Of a stretch of DNA of 64,000 nucleotides, positions 1-7,289 are shown piece after piece (the stretch's first letter is position 1; every line of letters begins with the position of its first letter). This stretch comes from an uncultured Bacteroidota bacterium (GTDB taxonomy: Bacteria > Bacteroidota > Rhodothermia > Rhodothermales > Salinibacteraceae). The stretch spans positions 1 to 64,000 of the forward strand of contig CAJXLV010000007.1 of NCBI GenBank assembly GCA_913056185.1. Direction: 5' to 3'. The notes under the pieces were generated by a model. That model ran no database searches. It was not told where the DNA came from and was given only the letters and a program-made list of their open reading frames with translations. Both the position numbers and the translations under genes were made by a program.

Positions 1-1401
1 GCCGCTCGGTGCGAACGTGTCGATGTCGGGCAATGTGACGGGCAGTTCCTCCTCGGGCACGGGCTTGTCCTCGCCGTCCTCCGTGAAGAGGATGGGGAAC
101 GGCTCGCCCCAGTAGCGCTGGCGGCTGAAGAGCCAGTCCTGCAACTGGTAATTGACAGTGTGCTCGCCCTTGCCGGTCTCTTCCAGCCACTCGGTGATGA
201 CGTCCTTGGCCTCCTCGTTGTGCAGGCCGTTGAGAGACACGTCCTCGTTGGCGGAGTGGACGTGCGGCCCATCGCCGACGTACGCCTCGTCCTCAATGTC
301 GCCCCCCTCCACGACCTCCCGAATCGGCAGGTCGTATTTCCTGGCGAAGGCATAGTCGCGCTCGTCGTGGGCGGGGACGGCCATAATGGCGCCGGTGCCG
401 TAGGAGGCCAGCACGTAGTCGGCCACCCAGATTGGGATTTCCTCGCCGGTGACGGGGTTCATGGCGGAGCCGCCGGTGAAGACGCCGGTCTTTTCGCCTT
501 TTTCTGCTTTCCGCTTCCGTTCGCTTTTCTGAAGGGCCTCTTCCACGTAGGCCTCGACCTCGTCGCGGCGTGCATCGGTCGTGATGGCGTCGAGCAGGTC
601 GTGCTCGGGGGCCAGCACCATGTAGGTGGCGCCGAAGAGGGTGTCGGGGCGTGTGGTGTAGACGGTCAGCGAATCGTCCACGTCCACAAGGTCGAAGTAC
701 ACGTTCGCCCCCTCCGACCGGCCGATCCAGTTGCGCTGCATCTCCTTCGTGCTCTCCGGCCAGTCGAGGTCCTCCAGTCCCTCCAGCAGGCGGTCGGCGT
801 ACTCGGTGATTTTGAGCACCCACTGCCGCATCGGCACGCGCTCGCAGGGATAGCCGCCCCGCTCAGATTTTCCGTCGATCACCTCTTCGTTGGCCAGCAC
901 AGTGCCCAGCTCCTCGCACCACCACACCGGCTCCTCGGACTGGTAGGCGAGCCCTTGGTCGTAGAGCTGCAGGAAGATCCACTGCGTCCACTTGTAGTAG
1001 TCCGGGTCCGTGGTGTTGATTTCGCGCTGCCAGTCGTACGAGAACCCGAGGCGCTTGAGCTGGCGCTTGAACTGCGCGATGTTCTTCTCGGTCGTCTCCC
1101 GCGGGTGGGTGTTCGTCTTGAGCGCGTACTGCTCGGCGGGCAGGCCGAAGGCATCCCACCCCATCGGGTGCAGCACGTTGTGGCCCTGTTTGCGCTTGTA
1201 GCGCGCCACGATGTCGGTCGCCGTGTAGCCCTCCGGGTGCCCCACGTGGAGGCCCGAGCCGCTGGGGTACGGAAACATGTCGAGGACGTAGAACTTCTCG
1301 TCCTCCTCGTCATCCGGCACCGCGTCGGGCGTGCGGAAGGTCTGGTGCTCCTCCCAGTAGCGCTGCCACTTTTCTTCGATGTCGTGGACGGGATAAGCCA
1401 T
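1..1401 (-). CDS. leuS: Leucyl-tRNA synthetase, N-terminal two-fifths to one-half (runs off the window)
   Basis: Class I aminoacyl-tRNA synthetase that charges tRNA-Leu in the cytosol. The ATG at 1401 gives [18 protein letters not shown], a standard LeuS start. The class I HIGH signature follows as [12 protein letters not shown], after FPYPSGSG. The CP1 editing domain is present, with the [15 protein letters not shown] stretch that binds mischarged tRNA. The frame stays open to base 1, so about 467 codons are visible and the KMSKS loop and anticodon-binding domain lie outside. It is divergent from the CoA-binding gene at 1604 across about 200 bp. The family call is secure. Confidence 0.96.
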   Translation of the reverse strand, partial: MAYPVHDIEEKWQRYWEEHQTFRTPDAVPDDEEDEKFYVLDMFPYPSGSGLHVGHPEGYTATDIVARYKRKQGHNVLHPMGWDAFGLPAEQYALKTNTHPRETTEKNIAQFKRQLKRLGFSYDWQREINTTDPDYYKWTQWIFLQLYDQGLAYQSEEPVWWCEELGTVLANEEVIDGKSERGGYPCERVPMRQWVLKITEYADRLLEGLEDLDWPESTKEMQRNWIGRSEGANVYFDLVDVDDSLTVYTTRPDTLFGATYMVLAPEHDLLDAITTDARRDEVEAYVEEALQKSERKRKAEKGEKTGVFTGGSAMNPVTGEEIPIWVADYVLASYGTGAIMAVPAHDERDYAFARKYDLPIREVVEGGDIEDEAYVGDGPHVHSANEDVSLNGLHNEEAKDVITEWLEETGKGEHTVNYQLQDWLFSRQRYWGEPFPILFTEDGEDKPVPEEELPVTLPDIDTFAPSG

Positions 1402-1603
1402 GATGCGGGGCAATCAGGCGAAAGGGGCGTGAGGGATGGGTGGGGCGTTCCGCCTCTTCAGTCTGCCTCTTCGGGCCGGCAGGTCGGCGTAGCGGCAGAC
1501 GTGTTGTACGGAACGGAGACGGATAAGGGATCCTTTGTAACCACACAGGGTAAGCACCATCGTCCCCGTCTCTCCACTGCCCCCGGCAAAATTCAATCGT
1601 TCT

Positions 1604-2035
1604 ATGCCCGGCGTCCAGAGGCCCGACCTCCAGTCCCTGCTGGAGACGGCCGAGACAATCGCGGTGGTGGGCTGCTCGGCCACCCCTACGCGCACCAGCC
1701 ACAAGATCGCCCGGTCCCTGCAGAACCGTGGCTACCGCATCGTGCCCGTCAACCCCAACTACGAGGAGGTGCTGGGCGAGCCCTGCTACCCGGACCTCCC
1801 AAGCATCCCGGCGGACGTGACGATCGACATTGTCAACATTTTTCGCCGGCCCGCACACACGGCGGACATGGTGCGCTCGGCGATCGCGCGGGGGGAGCAG
1901 ACGGGGGAGCGCCCGGTGATCTGGACGCAGCTTGGGGTGTCAACCTCGGAGGCGGAGGAGCTGGCGGCGGGGGCGGACCTGCCCTACGTGCGCAACCGGT
2001 GCATCAAGATCGAGCACGACCGGTTGTTTGCTTGA
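1604..2035 (+). CDS. CoA-binding domain protein (YccU-like)
   Basis: 143-aa single-domain Rossmann-like CoA-binding protein. The nucleotide-binding turn appears as IAVVGCSATPTRTSHKIAR near residues 18-36, followed by YRIVPVNPNYEEVLGEPCYP and a C-terminal RNRCIKIEH typical of the family. The length matches the usual 130-145 aa. The molecular role of these proteins is not established; CoA or nucleotide binding is the family expectation. It stands alone between leuS (divergent) and a decayed region. The ATG at 1604 is chosen because it directly precedes the conserved domain. Confidence 0.85.
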   Translation: MPGVQRPDLQSLLETAETIAVVGCSATPTRTSHKIARSLQNRGYRIVPVNPNYEEVLGEPCYPDLPSIPADVTIDIVNIFRRPAHTADMVRSAIARGEQTGERPVIWTQLGVSTSEAEELAAGADLPYVRNRCIKIEHDRLFA

Positions 2036-2056
2036 TTGCGTTGAGGGTTGGGCGCT

Positions 2057-2082
2057 GAGAGTTTAGCGAGAGAGTTTGGCGA
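2057..2082. repeat. 13-bp tandem duplication (2 copies)
   Basis: GAGAGTTTAGCGA is followed directly by GAGAGTTTGGCGA, with one mismatch, in the non-coding stretch after the CoA-binding gene. It is one of several short two-copy duplications in intergenic DNA of this window. Confidence 0.7.
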
Positions 2083-2136
2083 GCACTTCAGGGAGGACAA
2101 GCCTGGGCCCTTTCTCAATTCTCTACGCTCGATCCT

Positions 2137-2427
2137 CTATTCGCCCCTTGGCCGGGTCGGGAGCAGGTCCGCGGCGGCCAACTCCAGTGCGTCGTCGAAT
2201 CGCGGCGCGACGGTGTCTTCCCGCTCCAGCGTGCGTCGCTCGCGGTACTCGTCGCCTACGGGATCGTGGTAGCGCTCCACCGTCTGGGCCTGCAGGTTGA
2301 CGATCCAGGACTCGGGGATGTCGTTCGAGGCGTAGCAGACGCGCTTTTCGGTGCGATCGTACGTCAACGCCGTATCGGCCGCCGTGTCGGCCGCCTCGGC
2401 AATGAGGGGAATGTCCTCGGGCTCTCC
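2137..2427 (-). pseudogene. Uma2-family (DUF820) endonuclease, C-terminal fragment
   Basis: In this frame the translation reads EDIPLIAEAADTAADTAL, then TYDRTEKRVCYA, IPESWIVNLQAQTVERY and a final AADLLP. This follows the C-terminal half of Uma2 proteins (PD-(D/E)XK-fold, common in transposon-rich genomes). The N-terminal half with the other catalytic residues is missing. It is joined in a different frame to the SDR remnant just upstream, so it cannot be a working gene. Homology is judged by eye; the fragment nature is clear from length. Confidence 0.6.
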
Positions 2428-2429
2428 AT

Positions 2430-2723
2430 GAAGCAAGTCTGACCCGATCCCTCGAGCGACAAGCTTGCCACGACGTCGATCATGCCGGACACCGACTCCT
2501 CGGGCGACAGCCGCGCATTCGCACCGCCCATGTCGGTACGCACCCACCCGGGGTGCATCGCCACGGCAATCACCCCGTCGTCGCGCAGGGCGGCGGCCTC
2601 GTTGGGGCGACGGCAGGTGACAACGAGCTGCTCAACCGGCCCGACCAGGTGCCGCGCCCACTCAAGACCAATGCCGCGATTTGCCCCAGTCACCAGGGCC
2701 GTCGGCACAGAGAATTCAGGCAT
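2430..2723 (-). pseudogene. Short-chain dehydrogenase (C-factor-like) with internal deletion
   Basis: The frame from ATG 2723 begins MPEFSVPTALVTGANRGIGL, a textbook SDR nucleotide-binding start with the TGxxxGIG motif. After about 50 residues it jumps to VIAVAMHPGWVRTDMGG, which in SDRs lies some 130 residues later. The catalytic Ser and YxxxK segment is therefore deleted. The frame then passes near position 2430 into sequence homologous in another frame to Uma2. The remnant cannot be an active oxidoreductase; expression is unknown. Confidence 0.7.
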
Positions 2724-2993
2724 CACTGACAGTGTCTGTAGGTATGCATGGTCGATTGTGGCCGGGGCGCGTGTGCGCCGCAGGCGGACGAAGGGGGAAG
2801 CCGGGCGCGTTTGCGGAACGCGTCTCCATTCTGTGTACCGATCCACCGTTTTCACGCCGCAGATGCGCCGCATGTTGCGGGGTTTTCCCGCTTCGGACCG
2901 GAGCATTCCCCTCCGCCCATTGCGTCTTCCCTGCTGCTCCGCAACGTTCTTTTGCGACATCTTTTGCGTTCTTCCTCTCTCTGCAACTGCATC

Positions 2994-4277
2994 ATGGCCG
3001 ACTCCATTCCGACCGTCTCCACCGACACGTTTGCCACGCAGGTGGACGACCCCGACCACGAGATTCTCGACGTCCGCCCCCTCGCGGCGTACAACGGCTG
3101 GTCGCTCCGCGACGAACCGCACGGCGGACACGTCCCCGGCGCCAAGAGCCTTCCCCTGCAGTGGACACAGTACATGGACTGGGTGGAGGTGCTCGACGAA
3201 AAAGACCTCCCGCCCGAAACGCCGCTCACAGTGTACGGCTACACCGCGGACGACGCTGCCGCGATGGTCGACAAGCTCAGGCGACTGGGCTTTGAGGCCG
3301 TGGGGGCGTACAACAAGTTTCTGACGGACTGGGCCCCGGAGCGCCCGCTTCGGCGGATGGAGCGCTATCGGCAGCTCGTCTACCCGGCCTGGGTGGAGGC
3401 CCTCCGTGCCGGCGATGAGCCGCCCGGCCTGCGGGGCGACGACGTGGTGCTGTGCCACGCCCACTTCGACCACCGCGCGGACTATGAAGACGGGCACATC
3501 CCCGGCGCCATCCCCCTCAACACCAACGACCTGGAGTCGCCGGAGACCTGGAACCGACGCTCTGCGGCGGAACTGAAGGCCACGCTCGAAGAGCACGGCA
3601 TCCGCCACGACACCACCGTGGTGCTGTACGGGCGCTTCTCGTATCCCACGTACGACCAGGAGCATCCCGCTCAGAGCGCGGGGCACCTGGGGGCCATGCG
3701 CTGCGCGGCCCTCATGCTGTATGCAGGGGTGGCGGACGTCAAAATCCTGAACGGCGGCCTCAATACGTGGGAGTCGGCCGGCTACGAGGTGTCGACCGAT
3801 GACGTGGAGCCGGAGCCAGTGGACGACTTTGGGGCGGAGGTGCCGGCCCATCCGGAATATATGCTGACCCTCGACGAGGCGAAGGCTCTTCTGCAGGCCG
3901 ACGACGGAGACCTCGTGAGCGTGCGCAGCTGGGCCGAGTTCATCGGCGAGCGCAGCGGCTACCACTACATCGACGCGACGGGGCGCATTCCGGGGGCGGT
4001 CTTCGGCAACTGTGGGAGCGACGCCTACCACATGGAGAACTACCGCAACTTCGACTACACGACGCGCGAGTTTCCGGAGATCGCCGAGCAGTGGGCCGAG
4101 ATGAGCATCACGCCCGACAAGCACATCGCCTTTTACTGCGGCACGGGCTGGCGCGGAAGCGAGGCCTTCATGAACGCCTATCTGATGGGTTGGCCGAACA
4201 TCGCGGTGTACGACGGCGGCTGGTACGAGTGGAGCAGCCACCCGGAGACCGAGATCGCGACGGGCACGCCTGAATGA
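2994..4277 (+). CDS. Three-domain rhodanese sulfurtransferase (YnjE-like)
   Basis: 427-aa protein with three rhodanese-like domains at about residues 1-120, 140-280 and 290-420. Only the third has an active-site loop, CGTGWRGS, with the nucleophile near Cys382. The first two have VYGYTADD and LYGRFSYPT at the matching place and look non-catalytic. The size, domain number and CGTGWR loop match E. coli YnjE, a sulfurtransferase using thiosulfate or persulfide donors. The ATG at 2994 is preferred over an upstream in-frame GTG because the segment between them is not rhodanese-like. No signal peptide is seen, so it is probably cytosolic. Donor and acceptor are unknown. Confidence 0.85.
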   Translation: MADSIPTVSTDTFATQVDDPDHEILDVRPLAAYNGWSLRDEPHGGHVPGAKSLPLQWTQYMDWVEVLDEKDLPPETPLTVYGYTADDAAAMVDKLRRLGFEAVGAYNKFLTDWAPERPLRRMERYRQLVYPAWVEALRAGDEPPGLRGDDVVLCHAHFDHRADYEDGHIPGAIPLNTNDLESPETWNRRSAAELKATLEEHGIRHDTTVVLYGRFSYPTYDQEHPAQSAGHLGAMRCAALMLYAGVADVKILNGGLNTWESAGYEVSTDDVEPEPVDDFGAEVPAHPEYMLTLDEAKALLQADDGDLVSVRSWAEFIGERSGYHYIDATGRIPGAVFGNCGSDAYHMENYRNFDYTTREFPEIAEQWAEMSITPDKHIAFYCGTGWRGSEAFMNAYLMGWPNIAVYDGGWYEWSSHPETEIATGTPE

Positions 4278-4376
4278 GGGGGGGCGGGCCGCACAACCGC
4301 CGCTGCCTCGGCCCCTGCAAAACTTCCTTGCCTCCCAGGCGCATCTCGGAAAATCCGCTCCCCTGGCGCGTAAGAG

Positions 4377-5111
4377 ATGATGCACTCGCCGAAGACATTG
4401 CGTTCGATTTCTGCCCCAACTGCCCCCAGTCCGATTCCCGACGCCGACGCCTTTGCCGAACAGAAGCAACTCGTCGACGCGGCCCTTCGCCTCGATGCGA
4501 ATTCCGGGGCGCCGCTCGCTGCTCCGGCGGTGTGTGCCGAGGCAGGGGTCGAGCCGTCCGTCTTCGAACAACACTTCGACACGGTCGACGAGCTTCGTCC
4601 GGCGTTCTACGATCTCGCCCTCGTGCAGTACCGGATGCTAACCGAGGCCACGACGGGCTACGAGGAGTTTTCGTTTGAGGAGCGGCTGGCCTCCTTCTTC
4701 TACATCCTGCTCGACGCACTCGGGGAGCAGCGCGCCTTCGTACAGGACACCTTCGACAGCCGGGTGCGCTACCGGTCCGCGTTCCGGGCCGAGGTGCGAG
4801 AGGCGCTCCGTGCCCTCCTGACGGACGACGACGTGGTCCCGAACGCGAACCAGCTCGTAACTGGGCTGTGGCCCGTGCACGAAGTGCTCACGGAGGTCAC
4901 CTTCGCGGTCATCCGCCACTGGATGGGCGACGAGACCGACGACCAGCAGGCCACCACGGCGCTCGTCGACAAACTCGTTTCGTTCATCGCCGAACTCGTC
5001 ACCTTCGGCGGCGTGTCAAGCGGACTGAGCCTGGCCTGGTACATCGTGCAAAATGACTCCCTGGGCCTGGGGCGGCTGCCGATCGTGGGGCGATTTTTCT
5101 CGGGATGGTAG
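4377..5111 (+). CDS. TetR-family-like transcriptional regulator
   Basis: 244-aa helical protein. Residues about 25-75 (QKQLVDAALRL, PAVCAEAGVEPSVFEQHFDT, DELRPAFYD) fit the TetR helix-turn-helix. The C-terminal part resembles a ligand-binding helical bundle, ending in a glycine-rich hydrophobic stretch. ATG codons at 4377 and 4380 are both possible starts. It lies 180 bp upstream of an ABC1/UbiB-type kinase, an arrangement that could be an operon. The HTH recognition helix is atypical, so the family call is moderate. Confidence 0.65.
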   Translation: MMHSPKTLRSISAPTAPSPIPDADAFAEQKQLVDAALRLDANSGAPLAAPAVCAEAGVEPSVFEQHFDTVDELRPAFYDLALVQYRMLTEATTGYEEFSFEERLASFFYILLDALGEQRAFVQDTFDSRVRYRSAFRAEVREALRALLTDDDVVPNANQLVTGLWPVHEVLTEVTFAVIRHWMGDETDDQQATTALVDKLVSFIAELVTFGGVSSGLSLAWYIVQNDSLGLGRLPIVGRFFSGW

Positions 5112-5172
5112 TGCGTTCTCGAAATGGGTGCGCTCTCCCCAAAAACCCATTGCCTCCGGTAGTGGCGATTGT

Positions 5173-5226
5173 ATTGCGTATTTCGTACCGCGCAATTGCT
5201 CTTGTACGCAACACGGAATACGCAAT
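5173..5226. repeat. Imperfect long inverted repeat (REP/MITE-like)
   Basis: The left arm ATTGCGTATTTCGT (5173-5186) is the reverse complement of ACGGAATACGCAAT (5213-5226) with one mismatch. The arms flank a centre containing CAATTG. It lies between the TetR-like gene and the ABC1 kinase. It could be a processing or termination hairpin, or a dispersed palindromic element. Confidence 0.7.
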
Positions 5227-5291
5227 GCTTCCCTCTATCAGAACGTTCGGTCGTACGGTCGCAGACTTGCTTCTCGGATCACGACATCACA

Positions 5292-6638
5292 ATGAGCACC
5301 GACAACGCCTCCGACGACTTTCCCGCCTCCAAGCTTGAGCGGGGCGGGCTCTTTGCGAAGACCGGCCTGAAGGTGGGCAAAAACTACGCCCGCTACCTCA
5401 TGGACCGGGCCACGGGCGCCGACGATCCGGAGGCGCGGAAAAAAGAGCTCAACACGCAAAACGCCAAGGACCTCTTTAAAGAGTTTACGCGGCTGCGGGG
5501 CACGGCGCTCAAGCTGGCCCAGTCGATGAGCATGGACACGGGGCTGCTGCCGGACGAGTTTATGGAGGTGATGGCGGAGGCGCAGTACAGCGTGCCCCCG
5601 ATGAACAAAGCGCTCGTGCGGAAGCGCGTCCGGGACGGGCTCGGGCGGTTTCCGGAGCTGCTCTTCGATGCGTTTGAGCCGGAGGCGATGGCGGCCGCGT
5701 CGCTTGGGCAGGTGCACCGGGCACGGCTGGACGATGGACGCAGGGTGGCCGTGAAGGTGCAGTACCCGAATGTGCGTGAAACCATCGAGTCGGACCTCTC
5801 GGTGGCGCGCACGCTGTTCCGGCGGCTCGTTCAGGGCGACGGCTTCGACGACCATTTCGAGGAGGTGAAGGCACGCCTGCAGGAGGAGACCGACTATCTG
5901 AATGAAGCCCAAAACATCGACCGGTTTGCCGAGGCGTACGACAGCGACAAACTCGTCCTCCCCCGCCCCGTCCACGACTACACCTCCGAGACGGTCCTGG
6001 CCATGACGTTTGTGGAGGGTCGGCACCTCGACACCTTCCTCGACACGAACCCGAGCCCGGAGCGGCGCAACCACTTCGGCCAGTTGCTGTGGGACTTTCT
6101 GCACGAGCAGGTGGCCAGCAACGCCCGCACGCTCCACGCCGACACGCACCCCGGCAACTTCCTCTTTCGCGACGACGGGCGCCTCGGGGTGATCGACTTC
6201 GGCTGCGTGAAGACGTTTCCGCAGCAGTTCCGCGACGACATGCTGCGCCTCTACCGCGCCCGCATGGCGGACGACGAGGAGGCGATTACCCGCCTGCTGT
6301 TTGCGCTCGACATCCTCCACGATGACCTGCCGTCGGACACCCAGGACGAACTTCGACGCTTCTTCGACCGCTACGGGTCGCTCATCGTGGAGCCCTACCG
6401 CCAGTCGACGTTCGACTTTGGAGATCCGGCGTTCAAGGAGCGCCTTCAGGAATCCTTCCAGGCCGCCTCGGAGCTTCGTGCCGCCACCGGCTCGCCGCAT
6501 TTCATTTTCCTGAACAAGGCGCTCGTGGGCCTGCTCAACCTGCTCACGCAGCTGGAGGCCACGGTCGAAACCGCGGAGAGCGTATCGCTGCTGAACAAGA
6601 CGCTGGAAGAAATTGGGGCCGAACCGGTTCGCGCCTGA
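5292..6638 (+). CDS. ABC1/AarF/UbiB-family atypical kinase
   Basis: 448-aa member of the ABC1 (ADCK/UbiB) family, linked in other organisms to ubiquinone or isoprenoid-lipid homeostasis. Visible motifs are an alanine-rich loop AAASLGQVHRAR, invariant Lys in RVAVKVQYPN, catalytic loop HADTHPGNFLF and metal-binding VIDFGCVK. The family KxGQ motif appears as ALKLAQSMS, with Ala in place of Gly. The ATG at 5292 begins MSTDNASDDFP; an upstream extension to 5169 would start inside the inverted repeat and is rejected. No transmembrane C-terminus is evident. The substrate is unknown. Confidence 0.88.
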   Translation: MSTDNASDDFPASKLERGGLFAKTGLKVGKNYARYLMDRATGADDPEARKKELNTQNAKDLFKEFTRLRGTALKLAQSMSMDTGLLPDEFMEVMAEAQYSVPPMNKALVRKRVRDGLGRFPELLFDAFEPEAMAAASLGQVHRARLDDGRRVAVKVQYPNVRETIESDLSVARTLFRRLVQGDGFDDHFEEVKARLQEETDYLNEAQNIDRFAEAYDSDKLVLPRPVHDYTSETVLAMTFVEGRHLDTFLDTNPSPERRNHFGQLLWDFLHEQVASNARTLHADTHPGNFLFRDDGRLGVIDFGCVKTFPQQFRDDMLRLYRARMADDEEAITRLLFALDILHDDLPSDTQDELRRFFDRYGSLIVEPYRQSTFDFGDPAFKERLQESFQAASELRAATGSPHFIFLNKALVGLLNLLTQLEATVETAESVSLLNKTLEEIGAEPVRA

Positions 6639-6722
6639 GTCGGTATTTTAGTTTTCGCGGAGGAGATCAGTCTTTGCCCCAGCTGTACGATTGCCTTCTT
6701 TTCTTCATTGCTCACAGATGTC

Positions 6723-6932
6723 ATGGCTACCGCAGAGTTGCCCCCCGACGCGCTGAAGGACGCGCTGAAAGAAGCCCTGTCGGAGACGCTTCACGAACAC
6801 CGAGATCTGTTCCGCGAGGTCTTCGAAGAGGTCCTTGAGGACTTTGCGCTCGTGGAGGCCATCCGCGAAGGTAAAGACACCGAAACTGTCGATCGGGATC
6901 AGATCATGGAAGTCCTCAAGGAGTCGCCATGA
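6723..6932 (+). CDS. Small acidic protein, probable antitoxin of the downstream RelE-type toxin
   Basis: 69-aa, highly charged, predicted all-helical protein (DALKDALKEALSETLHEH). Its stop overlaps the start of the RelE/ParE-like gene by 4 bp (ATGA). This coupling and its size are typical of type II antitoxins. No ribbon-helix-helix or HTH motif is obvious, so DNA binding cannot be claimed. An in-frame TTG at 6708 is possible, but the ATG at 6723 is preferred. Confidence 0.7.
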   Translation: MATAELPPDALKDALKEALSETLHEHRDLFREVFEEVLEDFALVEAIREGKDTETVDRDQIMEVLKESP

Positions 6933-7198
6933 ACACCGCGTTCCGAAAGAGCTTCGAGCGGGACCTCAAGGACCTGAAGAAAGATTATGAGATGCGCCGC
7001 CGCATCCGGAAGAAAATTGAGGAGGTCGAGGCCGCGTCCGGATTGGGCGAGTTGCCGAGCCTGAAGAAGCTGACCGGGGGCGAGAAGTACTATCGGATCC
7101 GCGTAGGAGATTATCGAATCGGCATCATCGTTGAGGACGACACGGTGGTCTTTGTCCGCTGCCTGCACCGGCGCGAAATCTACCGGTATTTTCCGTAA
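6929..7198 (+). CDS. RelE/ParE-superfamily toxin
   Basis: 89-aa basic protein with the RelE/ParE pattern: an N-terminal helix FRKSFERDLKDL, a central LTGGEKYYRIRVGDYRIGI beta hairpin with conserved YRIRVGDYRI, and terminal VFVRCLHRREIYRYFP. RelE homologues are ribosome-dependent mRNA interferases, and ParE homologues target gyrase; the motifs cannot decide between them. It overlaps the small helical gene upstream by 4 bp, as in type II modules. Confidence in the superfamily is high; activity is inferred. Confidence 0.88.
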   Translation: MNTAFRKSFERDLKDLKKDYEMRRRIRKKIEEVEAASGLGELPSLKKLTGGEKYYRIRVGDYRIGIIVEDDTVVFVRCLHRREIYRYFP

Positions 7199-7289
7199 GT
7201 CGGGACGCACCACCTACCGTCTCCGAAAAGATCAGGACGGCTTGCCGTAAGAGGGAGCGCCTCTTCTCACCAACAGTTCCCTCCCCGCC

